Shown here: piece by piece, positions 8,283 to 21,886 of the stretch
Layout: each line of letters starts with the position of its first letter
How positions within the stretch are numbered: position 1 is the stretch's first letter
Assembly (NCBI RefSeq): GCF_003057615.1
Contig: NZ_QAFW01000003.1
Span: 1 to 64,000 of the forward strand
Origin: Metalysinibacillus jejuensis
GTDB taxonomy: Bacteria > Bacillota > Bacilli > Bacillales_A > Planococcaceae
Direction of reading: 5' to 3'
Length of the DNA: 64,000 nt
Made by a program: the position numbers and the translations under genes
Notes under the pieces: model-generated
The model's database searches: none
Told to the model about the DNA's origin: nothing
What the model saw: the letters and a program-made list of their open reading frames with translations, nothing else

Positions 8283-9119
8283 TTACACTTTTCCAATTTC
8301 ATTTACGGCTTTTTCCATGCTACGGTCATACGCTTGTAGCACTTTTTGGTTTGCTTCAAAGGCGCGGTAAGCCGTCATTAACTCCGTCATGGCGCGCCCT
8401 GAATCAACGTTAGAGCCTTCGATATACTTTTGTTGCAAGCCAAACGTTACACCTTGTGCACCGTAGGCCGTCGGTAAGTTGGCATTACCTTCTAAGCGCA
8501 GTAAGCCGTCGTCGCGCTTCACTAATAGCTCGGGGTTATCCGAGTAAGCAACGCCCACGCGCCCTACTTGTTGGTTATTAGCCGTATAAATCATACCTTC
8601 ACCGTCTAGTGTAAAATCATCACTGCCTACTTGCATACGGGCATTGGTATCACTTAACACGTACAAACCTTGTGCATTAACTAAATAGCCGTTTGCATCT
8701 ACCGTAAAGTTACCGTTACGCGTATACGCTTCGCCACCATCAGGGTGTTGTAAACGAAATAGCACCGTACCCTCAACGCCATCTGCATTAACTGGCATAC
8801 CTCGGTTAATAAGCGCCATATCAGTCGCAAGCTCTGTTTCGAGCAGTTGCCCTTGCGAATAGTTTGCTAATGTTTCTTGCATATAAACGCCGTTCGTTAA
8901 TGTGCCAACGCGGTTCGCATACATATGGTTTAAGCCCTTTTCCGTAGGTATCGTTGTCGCATTAATGCGCGACAACAACATATCGGGAAATGAGCGAATC
9001 GTTGCTTGATCTTCTTTAAAGCCTGGTGTACGAACGTTAGAAATATTATTTGTTAGTAACTCCGTACGACGTTGCTGCGCAATCATCCCTGACGCTACAG
9101 TATAAAATCCTTTAAACAT
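8283..9119 (-). CDS. flhO: Flagellar hook-basal body protein FlhO
   Basis: A 278-residue FlgG-like rod protein with the N-terminal MFKGFYTVASGMIAQQRRTE and LLTNNISNVRTPGFK, and the C-terminal NVDSGRAMTELMTAYRAFEANQKVLQ. ATG 9119 is preferred over the GTG at 9128, which overlaps the GAGGTG ribosome site. The gap to mbl is 20 bases, so rod genes are cotranscribed with mbl, as in B. subtilis. Its presence implies a flagellated organism. Confidence 0.93.
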   Translation of the reverse strand: MFKGFYTVASGMIAQQRRTELLTNNISNVRTPGFKEDQATIRSFPDMLLSRINATTIPTEKGLNHMYANRVGTLTNGVYMQETLANYSQGQLLETELATDMALINRGMPVNADGVEGTVLFRLQHPDGGEAYTRNGNFTVDANGYLVNAQGLYVLSDTNARMQVGSDDFTLDGEGMIYTANNQQVGRVGVAYSDNPELLVKRDDGLLRLEGNANLPTAYGAQGVTFGLQQKYIEGSNVDSGRAMTELMTAYRAFEANQKVLQAYDRSMEKAVNEIGKV

Positions 9120-9139
9120 TACGAGCACCTCACTTCATT

Positions 9140-10132
9140 TTATAAATCAGATAGACGGTCGATATTTTCTAACATTACCGCTGTGCCGTTTGCTACGCTA
9201 TCAAGCGGGTTTTCTGCTACAAAGACAGGTACTTTTAGCTCTTCCATTAATAATTGTTCAATGCCATGTAGCAATGCACCGCCACCTGTTACAATAACGC
9301 CGCGGTCAATAATATCTGCTGACAGTTCAGGCGGTGTTTTTTCGAGTACATTTTTAGCTGCTTGTACGACAACGCCAATCGTTTCGCGTAGCGCTTGTTC
9401 AATTTCTTGCGATGTAATTGTGACAGGGCGCGGTAAACCTGTTACTAAATCGCGTCCACGCACTTCGAGGGACTCATTACGTCCATCTGCATAAACCGTA
9501 CCTACTTGAATTTTAATATCTTCAGCAGTACGCTCACCAATAAGTAATTTATATTGTTTTTTTATGTATGCTAAAATATCTTGGTCAAATGCGTTACCAG
9601 CTGCTTTTACTGACTCGCTCGTGACAATATCGCCCATCGATAATACGGCTACATCTGTCGTACCTCCACCAATATCAATTACCATATTGCCGCTCGGTTG
9701 GAAAATATCCATGCCTGCACCAATCGCTGCTACTTTGGCTTCTTCTTCTAAAAAGACTTTTTTACCACCAGCGCGCTGTGCCGCATCGCGAATCGCTTTT
9801 TGCTCCACACTGGTAATTTTTGTCGGGCAACAAATTAAGACGTTAGGGCTCGACATAAAACCTTTTAAATTTAACTTATTAATAAAATGCGTTAACATCG
9901 CTTCTGTTACGTCAAAGTCAGCAATAACACCGTCACGTAATGGACGAATGGCTACAATATTGCCCGGCGTACGCCCTAGCATTAAGCGCGCTTCCTCACC
10001 TACTGCTAACACTTTGCGTGTTTTACTATCTAGCGCTACTACGGACGGTTCGTTTAATACAATCCCCTTACCTTTTTGATGTATTAACACGTTAGCCGTA
10101 CCTAAATCAATCCCAATATCTTTCGAAAACAT
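9140..10132 (-). CDS. mbl: Actin-like cell-shape protein Mbl (MreB family)
   Basis: A 330-residue MreB-family actin homologue with the phosphate-binding loops GIDLGTANVLIH and DIGGGTTDVAVLS and the adenosine motif GVIVTGGGALLHGI. It guides side-wall peptidoglycan synthesis under the membrane. Start ATG 10132 follows GGAAGGAG. In sporulating Bacilli spoIID, spoIIQ and spoIIID separate mbl from murA; here only 113 bases of terminator and promoter lie between the two reading frames. Confidence 0.95.
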   Translation of the reverse strand: MFSKDIGIDLGTANVLIHQKGKGIVLNEPSVVALDSKTRKVLAVGEEARLMLGRTPGNIVAIRPLRDGVIADFDVTEAMLTHFINKLNLKGFMSSPNVLICCPTKITSVEQKAIRDAAQRAGGKKVFLEEEAKVAAIGAGMDIFQPSGNMVIDIGGGTTDVAVLSMGDIVTSESVKAAGNAFDQDILAYIKKQYKLLIGERTAEDIKIQVGTVYADGRNESLEVRGRDLVTGLPRPVTITSQEIEQALRETIGVVVQAAKNVLEKTPPELSADIIDRGVIVTGGGALLHGIEQLLMEELKVPVFVAENPLDSVANGTAVMLENIDRLSDL

Positions 10133-10183
10133 GCTACTGCTCCTTCCCCCACAAACCTCGTTCAATTATCGTCTTTGTCAAAT

Positions 10184-10212
10184 ATTTTACCATAATGCTA
10201 TGACGTTGACAC
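10184..10212 (-). promoter_or_regulatory. mbl promoter (extended -10)
   Basis: On the minus strand, -35 GTGTCA (10212-10207), 17 bp spacer, and an extended -10 TGGTAAAAT (TAAAAT at 10189-10184), about 50 bases before the mbl start. It lies downstream of the murA terminator. Confidence 0.65.
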
Positions 10213-10225
10213 GTCTCTATTTCCT

Positions 10226-10274
10226 AGGAAATAAAAAGAGTTGCAAAGCAATTTTGCTTGCTGTGCAACCCCCT
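10226..10274 (-). terminator. murA terminator
   Basis: The minus strand reads GTTGCA, a nested AAGCAAAATTGCTT hairpin, TGCAAC, then CTCTTTTTATTT: a stem followed by a U-rich tract directly after the murA stop. Confidence 0.75.
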
Positions 10275-10278
10275 CATT

Positions 10279-11571
10279 TTACATCATTACTTTTACTTCG
10301 GCATCATCTGTTGAGACACGCTCAATATTGGCACCGAGTGATGCTAATTTTTTATGGAAATCAACATAGCCACGATCTAAGTGATGTAGCTTTGTCACGC
10401 GTGTTACCCCTGTTGAGATTAAACCACATAAAATGAGTGCTGCGGCTGCGCGTAAGTCTGTTGCGCTTACCTCTGCACCTTGCATATCGTTTTCGCCATC
10501 AATAAATACCGAGCGTCCTTCGATCTTAACGTTGGCATTCATACGGCGAAATTCTTCGACGTGCATGAAGCGATTTTCAAATACCGTTTCGGTAATAATG
10601 CTCGTACCTTGTGCCGTTAACATCAGTGCCATCATTTGCGACTGCATATCTGTCGGGAAACCAGGGTGTGGCATCGTTTTAATATCTACCGCTTTTAGTG
10701 GGCGTGTTGAACGTACGCGTACGCCATCGCCTTCTTCTGTTACTTCGATACCCATCTCACGCATTTTCGCGATTAGTGCAGTCATATGCTCAGGCACGGC
10801 GTTTTCAATTAAAACGTCGCCTTCTGTAATAGCCGCAGCTACCATAAACGTGCCTGCTTCAATGCGGTCTGGAATAATCGTATGTGCGGTACCATAAAGT
10901 TTTTTTACACCTGTAATGCGAATGGTATTCGTACCTGCACCTTGTACACGGCCACCCATCGCATTAATGAAGTTAGCTAAATCTACAATTTCCGGTTCTT
11001 TGGCAGCGTTCTCAATAATCGTTACGCCCTCTGCTAATGCTGCAGCGGTCATAATGTTTTCCGTTGCGCCAACACTTGGGAAATCAAGGTATACTTCTGC
11101 ACCGCGTAGCTTGTCTTCTACACGTGCTTCGACATAACCATGACCGAATGAGATAGTAGCACCCATAGCTTCAAATCCTTTTAAGTGTAACTCAATCGGA
11201 CGCGAACCAATAGCACAGCCGCCTGGCATTGCGACACGCGCAAAGTTATTGCGTGCAAGTAATGAGCCCATTACTAAAATTGAAGCGCGCATTTTACTAA
11301 CAAAATCGAACTGTGCTTCACTTGATAATGGCTTCGTTGCATCAATAAATATTTCGCTCTTCTGTGCGTCATACGTTACATCTGCATTTAAACTTCTTAA
11401 TACTTCACTAATCGTTACTACATCTGCTAAGTTTGGTACTTCTGTAATGTGGTGTTGACCTTCAGATGCAAGGAGTGAAGCTGCTAAAATTGGCAATACT
11501 GCGTTTTTTGCACCTTCTACTCTTACACTACCTGTCAATCTGTGCCCACCTGTTACGATAATTTTTTCCAC
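10279..11571 (-). CDS. murA: UDP-N-acetylglucosamine 1-carboxyvinyltransferase MurA (MurAA)
   Basis: MurA transfers enolpyruvate from PEP to UDP-GlcNAc, the first committed step of peptidoglycan synthesis. GTG 11571 is chosen: GGAGGG lies seven bases upstream and the product then starts [12 protein letters not shown] as in MurAA orthologues. The fosfomycin-sensitive nucleophile Cys119 is in [13 protein letters not shown]. Length (430 aa) is normal. Own promoter, own terminator. The second MurA gene (32522-33802) is the MurZ/MurAB type. Neither ywmB nor spoIID, its usual Bacillus neighbours, is present. Confidence 0.96.
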   Translation of the reverse strand: MEKIIVTGGHRLTGSVRVEGAKNAVLPILAASLLASEGQHHITEVPNLADVVTISEVLRSLNADVTYDAQKSEIFIDATKPLSSEAQFDFVSKMRASILVMGSLLARNNFARVAMPGGCAIGSRPIELHLKGFEAMGATISFGHGYVEARVEDKLRGAEVYLDFPSVGATENIMTAAALAEGVTIIENAAKEPEIVDLANFINAMGGRVQGAGTNTIRITGVKKLYGTAHTIIPDRIEAGTFMVAAAITEGDVLIENAVPEHMTALIAKMREMGIEVTEEGDGVRVRSTRPLKAVDIKTMPHPGFPTDMQSQMMALMLTAQGTSIITETVFENRFMHVEEFRRMNANVKIEGRSVFIDGENDMQGAEVSATDLRAAAALILCGLISTGVTRVTKLHHLDRGYVDFHKKLASLGANIERVSTDDAEVKVMM

Positions 11572-11660
11572 GCTAGTCCCTCCGATAGTCTTTACAGTCG
11601 GTAATTTTTTCATCTATTCATACGTTCATCTATGTCTCTATCCAAAAAGCAAACACTTTA

Positions 11661-11689
11661 ATTTTACAACGTATAGCCAGTAGTTACAA
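11661..11689 (-). promoter_or_regulatory. murA promoter
   Basis: On the minus strand, -35 TTGTAA (11689-11684), exactly 17 bp, -10 TAAAAT (11666-11661), 90 bases before the GTG start. Confidence 0.65.
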
Positions 11690-11750
11690 GCTTTGTTATA
11701 ACATTGTTGCAATTTGGTTACATTATCTCATACGTATTGCAACGCTACCG

Positions 11751-11990
11751 CTAAAATAAGTACGGAAGTTGTTGCGACCAGCGCGACACGAGTAGGAAAA
11801 ACTGAGCTACGAGCGAACCTAGCGCCACACTCATAAAAATGTATAATAACTGCACTTGAAAGACGCGATTTTTTTTAACGATTTGATCGAGGCGTAGCGC
11901 TTGCAGTGCATAAAAAGCTACCGCAATAAAAAAGACGTGGGCAATCAAACTAATTAGCGCTTCCTGACCTAAGGCACGGTACATTTCCAT
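11751..11990 (-). CDS. ywzB: DUF1146 small membrane protein (YwzB)
   Basis: A 79-residue protein with two membrane segments (about residues 10-28 and 45-66), matching the DUF1146/YwzB family that follows atpC in Bacillales. ATG 11990 after GAGAGGATT is preferred over the longer in-frame ORF, which would run into the atpC terminator. Function unknown. It can be reached by read-through from the atp operon past the hairpin at 12006. Confidence 0.8.
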   Translation of the reverse strand: MEMYRALGQEALISLIAHVFFIAVAFYALQALRLDQIVKKNRVFQVQLLYIFMSVALGSLVAQFFLLVSRWSQQLPYLF

Positions 11991-12005
11991 AATCCTCTCT
12001 CCTTT

Positions 12006-12039
12006 AAAAAAAGAGCGCCCCAAACTTGGGACGCTCTTT
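12006..12039 (-). terminator. atp operon terminator
   Basis: The minus strand reads AAAGAGCGTCCC-AAGTTT-GGGGCGCTCTTT followed by T residues, just after the atpC stop. Confidence 0.9.
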
Positions 12040-12046
12040 GTACATA

Positions 12047-13895
<1,849 letters not shown>

Positions 13896-13968
13896 TTACT
13901 GTGTACCCTCCTTATCGATTGGTATATAGCCTTTTGCTATTACCTTCTACGACGCTAGTACGCCGAGC

Positions 13969-14841
<873 letters not shown>

Positions 14842-14885
14842 TTATTGTTTTTTGTTCATCATCTACATAAACGTTCGTTTACACA

Positions 14886-14923
14886 CATCAACTAACTACC
14901 TCTGCAGCGGTAATTAGTAGATG
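14886..14923. repeat. Hairpin in the atpA-atpG spacer
   Basis: CATCAACTAACTACC (14886-14900) pairs with GGTAATTAGTAGATG (14909-14923) over 15 positions with one mismatch and one G-U, loop TCTGCAGC. It has no U-tract, so it is not an intrinsic terminator. It lies 60 bases upstream of the atpG start on the transcript and could be a processing or stabilising stem. Confidence 0.6.
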
Positions 14924-14964
14924 GTGTTGAACGTATTTATTGAATAATAGTAAGCATTGCTTCC

Positions 14965-15236
14965 TTCATACCGAACATTTTACGCTAGATGCAAAGCCTT
15001 TCGTCATCCAGTCATTTCCACCAGACGTTCAGCCGTTTCGGTTCTTTCCTAGTGTGCAAGCACACTGCGTCAAGACCCTCCAACTTCTTCACGTATTAAC
15101 GGTATGAAGAGCTTTTAGTCTTATCCAGCTACTTGTTCACCAAACCTGCTTACGTTTCAGTTCCTTCCTGCGTGTGCGAGCACACTTGTCAGGACCTTCC
15201 AACGATGCGCAGGTTTAAACGGTGAACGTAGCTTTT
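14965..15236 (-). repeat. Tandem pair of structured intergenic repeats (atpA-atpG copies A1 and A2)
   Basis: Two copies in tandem, period 119 bp. Copy A1 spans 14965-15108 (core 15035-15084); A2 spans 15135-15227 (core 15154-15203). Plus-strand core: GTTTC(A/G)GTTC, a hairpin GTGTG-C(A/G)AG-CACAC, then GACC(C/T)TCCAAC. Each core is enclosed by outer arms that differ in sequence but are self-complementary: TTCATACCG/CGGTATGAA in A1; GTTCACC/GGTGAAC plus AAACCTGC/GCAGGTTT in A2. Related units occur at 34627-34893. On the transcript strand the core runs GTTGGA..., hairpin, ...GAAAC. It fills the atpA-atpG gap with no reading frame of its own. I do not recognise a named family. Confidence 0.75.
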
Positions 15237-15241
15237 AAATA

Positions 15242-16762
<1,521 letters not shown>

Positions 16763-16777
16763 TCACATTTCTTAATA

Positions 16778-17314
16778 TTATCCGATTAACTCATTTTCAA
16801 GACGCGCAAGCTTTGCAAGCACTGTGCTGTCAAAAATATGGTTACCGATTTGAACACGAATACCACCTAATAATGATGGGTCGATTTCGTTTGTAATTGT
16901 TAATTGTTGTTTGCCTACACGTTTAGCAAATGCTGTAGAGATGCTTTCGCGCTCTTCAGCTGTAAGTTCGCGCGTTGAGTAAACGACTGCGTTTGCAGAA
17001 CCTTGCTCTTGTGCTGCGAGCTCACGGTAAACTTCAGCAATTGCGCCTACTTCTGTAATGCGCTTTTTATCAACTAAAAGTTGAAGTGTGTTAAGAACGA
17101 CTGGTGTTGCACCTGCGAAAAGCTGTGCTACCATTTCTTTCTTTTTTTCGATCGTGATTTTAGGTGCGCCAAGTACTGCTAAAAAATCTGGTGATAGTTC
17201 AGCTACTTTTACGATTTGTTGTAAATCTGCGCCAACCTCAGCAAGTTGACCTTGCTCTTTTGCCAGCTCAAATAATGCTTGAGCGTAGCGTTTAGCTACG
17301 ATTGACTGAGTCAT
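16778..17314 (-). CDS. atpH: ATP synthase delta (OSCP) subunit
   Basis: A 178-residue delta subunit linking the top of F1 to the b-subunit stator. The N-terminal VAKRYAQALFELAKEQGQL helix bundle and C-terminal DPSLLGGIRVQIGNHIFDSTVLAKLARL are characteristic. Its ATG overlaps the atpF stop (ATGA), so translation is coupled. Confidence 0.97.
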   Translation of the reverse strand: MTQSIVAKRYAQALFELAKEQGQLAEVGADLQQIVKVAELSPDFLAVLGAPKITIEKKKEMVAQLFAGATPVVLNTLQLLVDKKRITEVGAIAEVYRELAAQEQGSANAVVYSTRELTAEERESISTAFAKRVGKQQLTITNEIDPSLLGGIRVQIGNHIFDSTVLAKLARLENELIG

Positions 17315-17838
17315 TTCGCTTCGCCTGCCTTCGCAATCGTTTCTTCGATTAACGCACGGTTGTCATCCTCAGAAATTTCTTTACCAAGAACTTTAGATGC
17401 TGCTAATACAGATAACGATACCACTTCTTGTCGAACTGCTGCGATAGCTTTTTCTTTTTCTGTTTCGATGTCACGTACAGCTGATTCTTTTAAACGTGTA
17501 GCTTCAGTGCGTGCTGCTTCAAGAATTTCTTCTTTTTGTAGCTCGCTCTGTTTCTTCGCGCCTTCAACAATCGTTTGTGCTTCAGTACGTGCTTCTTTAA
17601 GAAGCGCTTTTTGTTCTTCTAATAATTGGTGAGTTTCTTTACGTGCTTTTTCAGCTTCGTTGATTTCGCTCGCTACGAACTCCTCACGCTTTTGCATCAT
17701 GCCCATTAATGGACCCCATGCAACTTTTTTAAGAAGTAACATTAAAATACCGAAGATCACAACTGTCGCTAAAGCATCACCTAGGTTCAGTTTGTCAATG
17801 TCAAAACCTGCACCTAAAACTAAGTAATCTAATACCAC
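17311..17838 (-). CDS. atpF: ATP synthase b subunit
   Basis: The peripheral stalk, 175 aa: one membrane segment (about residues 20-40) and a long charged coiled coil. The start is GTG (17838-17836) behind GGGAGTG. Its 3' end overlaps atpH by four bases. Confidence 0.96.
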   Translation of the reverse strand: MVLDYLVLGAGFDIDKLNLGDALATVVIFGILMLLLKKVAWGPLMGMMQKREEFVASEINEAEKARKETHQLLEEQKALLKEARTEAQTIVEGAKKQSELQKEEILEAARTEATRLKESAVRDIETEKEKAIAAVRQEVVSLSVLAASKVLGKEISEDDNRALIEETIAKAGEAK

Positions 17839-18003
17839 GATTGTTTCACTCCCTTCAAGAGCATATAAAATATTAATGTTTCATTTGTTTTTAATTAAGG
17901 TAAAACGTTATAGATAAGATGTTGCCATCTAATGTTCGTAATTAAAAGGAAAGGCGAAGCGTCCTCTGTTGAATCTTCTCCGCCGACTTATTGATGTTAA
18001 TTA

Positions 18004-18267
<264 letters not shown>

Positions 18268-18283
18268 TTACCTACCTATTATA

Positions 18284-19015
<732 letters not shown>

Positions 19016-19039
19016 TCACCTCTCTTTCTAATGCACGTG

Positions 19040-19411
19040 TTAGTGGTTCCTTAAATGAGATACTATTCTCTCTATATAGAGAAAAACGTATGGAAGCATT
19101 AGCCCAATTACCGTACTTGCTACATTAAAGTGTTCGGGTATGGTCATAGCTAATGCGACTGCTGCAACACCTGACGCAAAGCGAAGCAATGTGCCGAGCG
19201 ATGTTGTTTTTGTCCCTTCACTTATGGAACGGTCAAACTTATCCATACGACGCACTAAAATCCAGAAGTTGTACGTGCCAAACAGTGCACCGAGTGCGAT
19301 GCCTGCAAATACGGTTTCATAAGATGTAGCCGCCCAGCCGATCGCGCAAATTGCGAGCAAAAAAAATAACGCTCTCTTCTGCATAGTAAAAATGTGATGC
19401 AAATCTAGCAT
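19040..19411 (-). CDS. atpI: ATP synthase protein I (AtpI)
   Basis: Start ATG 19411 (MLDLHHIFTMQKRALF) follows CAGGAGA; the ORF opens 31 codons further upstream, but that part has no ribosome site. The 123-residue product has four predicted membrane segments, as expected for AtpI, which helps c-ring assembly and/or Mg2+ handling. First gene of the operon. Confidence 0.88.
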   Translation of the reverse strand: MLDLHHIFTMQKRALFFLLAICAIGWAATSYETVFAGIALGALFGTYNFWILVRRMDKFDRSISEGTKTTSLGTLLRFASGVAAVALAMTIPEHFNVASTVIGLMLPYVFLYIERIVSHLRNH

Positions 19412-19724
19412 TTGTTTGTCGTCTCCTGAATCGTTTTTATCGTAATGCTTGGGTAAATTTGATGACCACTTAGTGAAATCAGAAACGAGTAGTTGCCTAC
19501 TCAAGCGGTGTGGAAGTGAGAAGTAGGGAATCCCGTACAGATTCTAGTTGAAATGATTTGGGATACTACGCAACTTCCGCCTGCATGTGGACGTCAATAA
19601 TCCAGACGCTAAATGCGAACTGTTTTTACTTGTTTTGGCTAAAAAAATAGCGCAAAACTTAGATAAGATAAGCGTTTTCACAACCTTCTAGTAGTAAAAA
19701 ACGTTATCAATAATACCCTTTGTA
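19412..19724 (-). promoter_or_regulatory. Long structured leader of the atp operon
   Basis: About 300 bases of transcript lie between the predicted promoter and atpI with no reading frame. A long imperfect hairpin at 19511-19580 pairs GGAAGT and GTAGGGAATCCC with GGGATACTAC and ACTTCC. No riboswitch class I know fits. Confidence 0.45.
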
Positions 19725-19753
19725 AGCATACAATAGTAGGTTTTTGAAGTCAA
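19725..19753 (-). promoter_or_regulatory. Predicted atp operon promoter
   Basis: On the minus strand, -35 TTGACT (19753-19748), 17 bp, -10 TATGCT (19730-19725). It lies in one arm and the loop of an inverted repeat AATAGTAGG...CCTACTATT (19732-19789). Confidence 0.55.
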
Positions 19754-19789
19754 TTAGTTCTAGAGAAAAACTTCACAAGCCTACTATTC

Positions 19790-19827
19790 TTGTCAAATTG
19801 TTGACAAAATTGTGTTATGCTTCACAA
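19790..19827. promoter_or_regulatory. Rex-like operator candidates upstream of the atp promoter
   Basis: TTGTCAAATTGTTGACAA (19790-19807) is a perfect 7-4-7 palindrome with Rex-box geometry but C/G exchanged. TTGTGTTATGCTTCACAA (19810-19827) keeps the outer TTGTG/TTCACAA of the Rex consensus TTGTGAA-N4-TTCACAA. Further TTCACAA halves are at 19772-19778 and 19677-19683. All are just upstream of or around the promoter. Confidence 0.4.
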
Positions 19828-19918
19828 TCTCTATGATACCATATAAAATCACGCAAAAAACATCTGACTTACCACAAAATACGCGTCGAAAATACTGTTT
19901 TTTCGTTGCTCGTGTAAA

Positions 19919-21043
19919 TTATTTATTTTCGTCTTTTTTAAGGAATTGTAAAAGCGCTTTCACAATTCGTTCGGACGCATGACCATCTCCGTAAGGATTG
20001 GATGCTTTTGCCATCAAATTATAAGCATTTTTGTTGACAAGTAACTCTTTAGATAAGTTATAAATTGTTTCTTCCTCTGTACCCGCAAGCTTTAACGTAC
20101 CTGCTTCAATCCCCTCTGGGCGCTCCGTCGTATCACGCAGCACAATTACAGGCTTACCTAGTGACGGTGCCTCTTCTTGAATACCGCCTGAATCCGTTAA
20201 AATCATATACGATTTTGCCGCAAAGTTATGGAAATCAAACACTTCGAGTGGCTCAATTAAATGAATGCGCGGATCATCACCTAAAATTTCGTTCGCTGTT
20301 TCACGCACGACAGGGTTCATATGCATCGGGTATACGACTTGAATATCGTCATGCTCTGCTAGCAGTCGCTTAATCGCCTTAAACATATTGCGCATCGGTT
20401 CGCCTAAGTTTTCGCGGCGATGTGCCGTTAATAAAATCATACGGTCCGTGCCAATAGCGTCAAGTACCGGGTGCGTATAGTCTTCACTTACCGTCGTTTT
20501 TAACGCGTCGATGGCTGTATTGCCCGTCACAAAAATCGTAGCGTCGTTTTTATTTTCATCCAATAAATTTTGGCGTGATTTTTCTGTCGGTGAGAAGTGT
20601 AAATCTGCCATTACACCTGTTAGCTGACGATTCATTTCTTCTGGGTACGGTGAGTATTTATTCCACGTACGTAAGCCCGCCTCAACGTGACCAATGGCAA
20701 TTTGGTTATAAAATGCCGCAAGACTCGCGATAAAAGTAGTCGCAGTGTCACCGTGTACTAAAACGATATCAGGCTTTGCTTCCTTCATTACTTTGTCTAG
20801 CCCTTGCAGTGCATTTGTCGTTACGTCAATTAATGTTTGACGATCCTTCATAATGTTTAAATCATAATCAGGTTTAATCGCAAATGTTGTAAGCACTTGG
20901 TCTAACATTTGACGGTGCTGTGCTGTTACTGTAACGATAGACTCAATTTCCTCTGGATGCTTCTCTAACTCTAGTACGAGCGGTGCCATTTTAATCGCTT
21001 CTGGGCGCGTACCAAAAATCGTCATTACCTTCCATTTTTTCAT
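19919..21043 (-). CDS. mnaA: UDP-N-acetylglucosamine 2-epimerase (non-hydrolysing)
   Basis: A 374-residue enzyme interconverting UDP-GlcNAc and UDP-ManNAc, the donor for teichoic acid linkage units and other wall polymers. The N-terminal VMTIFGTRPEAIKMAPLV, the central VLVHGDTATTF and GHVEAGLRT, and the C-terminal LTDSGGIQEEAPSLGKPVIVLRDTTERPE are all family signatures. It sits downstream of upp after a weak terminator, the same position as in many Bacillales. Confidence 0.95.
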   Translation of the reverse strand: MKKWKVMTIFGTRPEAIKMAPLVLELEKHPEEIESIVTVTAQHRQMLDQVLTTFAIKPDYDLNIMKDRQTLIDVTTNALQGLDKVMKEAKPDIVLVHGDTATTFIASLAAFYNQIAIGHVEAGLRTWNKYSPYPEEMNRQLTGVMADLHFSPTEKSRQNLLDENKNDATIFVTGNTAIDALKTTVSEDYTHPVLDAIGTDRMILLTAHRRENLGEPMRNMFKAIKRLLAEHDDIQVVYPMHMNPVVRETANEILGDDPRIHLIEPLEVFDFHNFAAKSYMILTDSGGIQEEAPSLGKPVIVLRDTTERPEGIEAGTLKLAGTEEETIYNLSKELLVNKNAYNLMAKASNPYGDGHASERIVKALLQFLKKDENK

Positions 21044-21065
21044 GGGTTATCCCTACCTTTTTATA

Positions 21066-21104
21066 TAGAAAACGCCCCCTACTCTCATAGGGAACGCTTC
21101 GTTT
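21066..21104 (-). terminator. upp terminator
   Basis: The minus strand reads CGTTCCCTA-TGAGAG-TAGGGGGCG then TTTTC: a 9-bp stem with two G-T pairs right after the upp stop. Confidence 0.65.
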
Positions 21105-21733
21105 TATTTCGTGCCGAATAAGCGGTCGCCTGCGTCGCCAAGCCCTGGCACGATGTAACCGTGATCGTCTAATTTTTCGTCTAATGCTGCGATGTAAACA
21201 TCCACATCATTATGCGCTTCTTGTAATGCTTTTACGCCTTCTGGTGCTGCGATTAAACACATAAATTTAATGTTAACAGCGCCGCGTTTTTTTAGTGAGT
21301 TGATGGCTTCAATTGCCGAACCACCTGTCGCAAGCATTGGGTCTACAACGATAAACTCACGCTCTGCTACGTCTGCTGGTAACTTTGCGTAATATTCGAT
21401 CGGTTGTAGCGTTTGTGGATCGCGGTATAAACCGATATGCCCTACTTTTGCTGCCGGAATTAATTTCAGTACGCCTTCTACCATGCCGATACCAGCGCGT
21501 AAAATTGGTACGATACCAATCTTTTTACCGCTTAATACTTTTGATGTCATTTTTGTAACAGGTGTTTCAATTTCTTTCTCTTCTAACGGTAGCTCACGCG
21601 TAATTTCGAAAGCCATTAACGTTGCTACTTCATCTACTAGTTCACGAAACTCTTTCGTACCTGTGTTAATGTCGCGGATGTGTGTTAATTTATGTTGAAT
21701 TAACGGGTGATCAAATACATATACTTTGCTCAT
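21104..21733 (-). CDS. upp: Uracil phosphoribosyltransferase
   Basis: A 209-residue salvage enzyme making UMP from uracil and PRPP. The PRPP loop [12 protein letters not shown] and the C-terminal [24 protein letters not shown] uracil-binding loop are intact. It has its own promoter and terminator between glyA and mnaA. Confidence 0.97.
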   Translation of the reverse strand: MSKVYVFDHPLIQHKLTHIRDINTGTKEFRELVDEVATLMAFEITRELPLEEKEIETPVTKMTSKVLSGKKIGIVPILRAGIGMVEGVLKLIPAAKVGHIGLYRDPQTLQPIEYYAKLPADVAEREFIVVDPMLATGGSAIEAINSLKKRGAVNIKFMCLIAAPEGVKALQEAHNDVDVYIAALDEKLDDHGYIVPGLGDAGDRLFGTK

Positions 21734-21781
21734 GCTGAGTCGCTCCTCACTTTTTTAAAAGAATGTCTTTTTATCTAAACT

Positions 21782-21811
21782 AGTATAACAGAAAGTAGCG
21801 TGCTTTTTGAA
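21782..21811 (-). promoter_or_regulatory. upp promoter
   Basis: Extended -10 TGTTATACT (TATACT at 21787-21782) with -35 TTCAAA (21811-21806) at 18 bp. The leader to the ATG is short, and no PyrR-type antiterminator structure is seen. Confidence 0.55.
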
Positions 21812-21846
21812 ATTTGTTTCGGCTTGTACACAACTTTGTGCGAATA

Positions 21847-21884
21847 TAAAAAAACACCCTCATCAATTGACGAGGATGTTTTAG
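21847..21884 (-). terminator. glyA terminator
   Basis: The minus strand reads AAAACATCCTCGTCAATTG and then ATGAGGGTGTTTTTTTAT, a stem with a long U-tract. Confidence 0.88.
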
Positions 21885-21886
21885 TG

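Noticed and set aside
9564-10079. Long antisense ORF across mbl (171 aa)
   Set aside because: Shadow of a conserved gene; no start signals and no recognisable product. Similar shadows over atpD, glyA, murA, rho and icmF were dropped for the same reason.
11704-11746. GTTGCAAT...ATTGCAAC inverted repeat as a ywzB terminator
   Set aside because: There is no U-tract on either side and the loop is long; left unassigned.
19412-19504. 31-codon N-terminal extension of AtpI
   Set aside because: No ribosome site upstream and no similarity to AtpI; CAGGAGA precedes the internal ATG at 19411.
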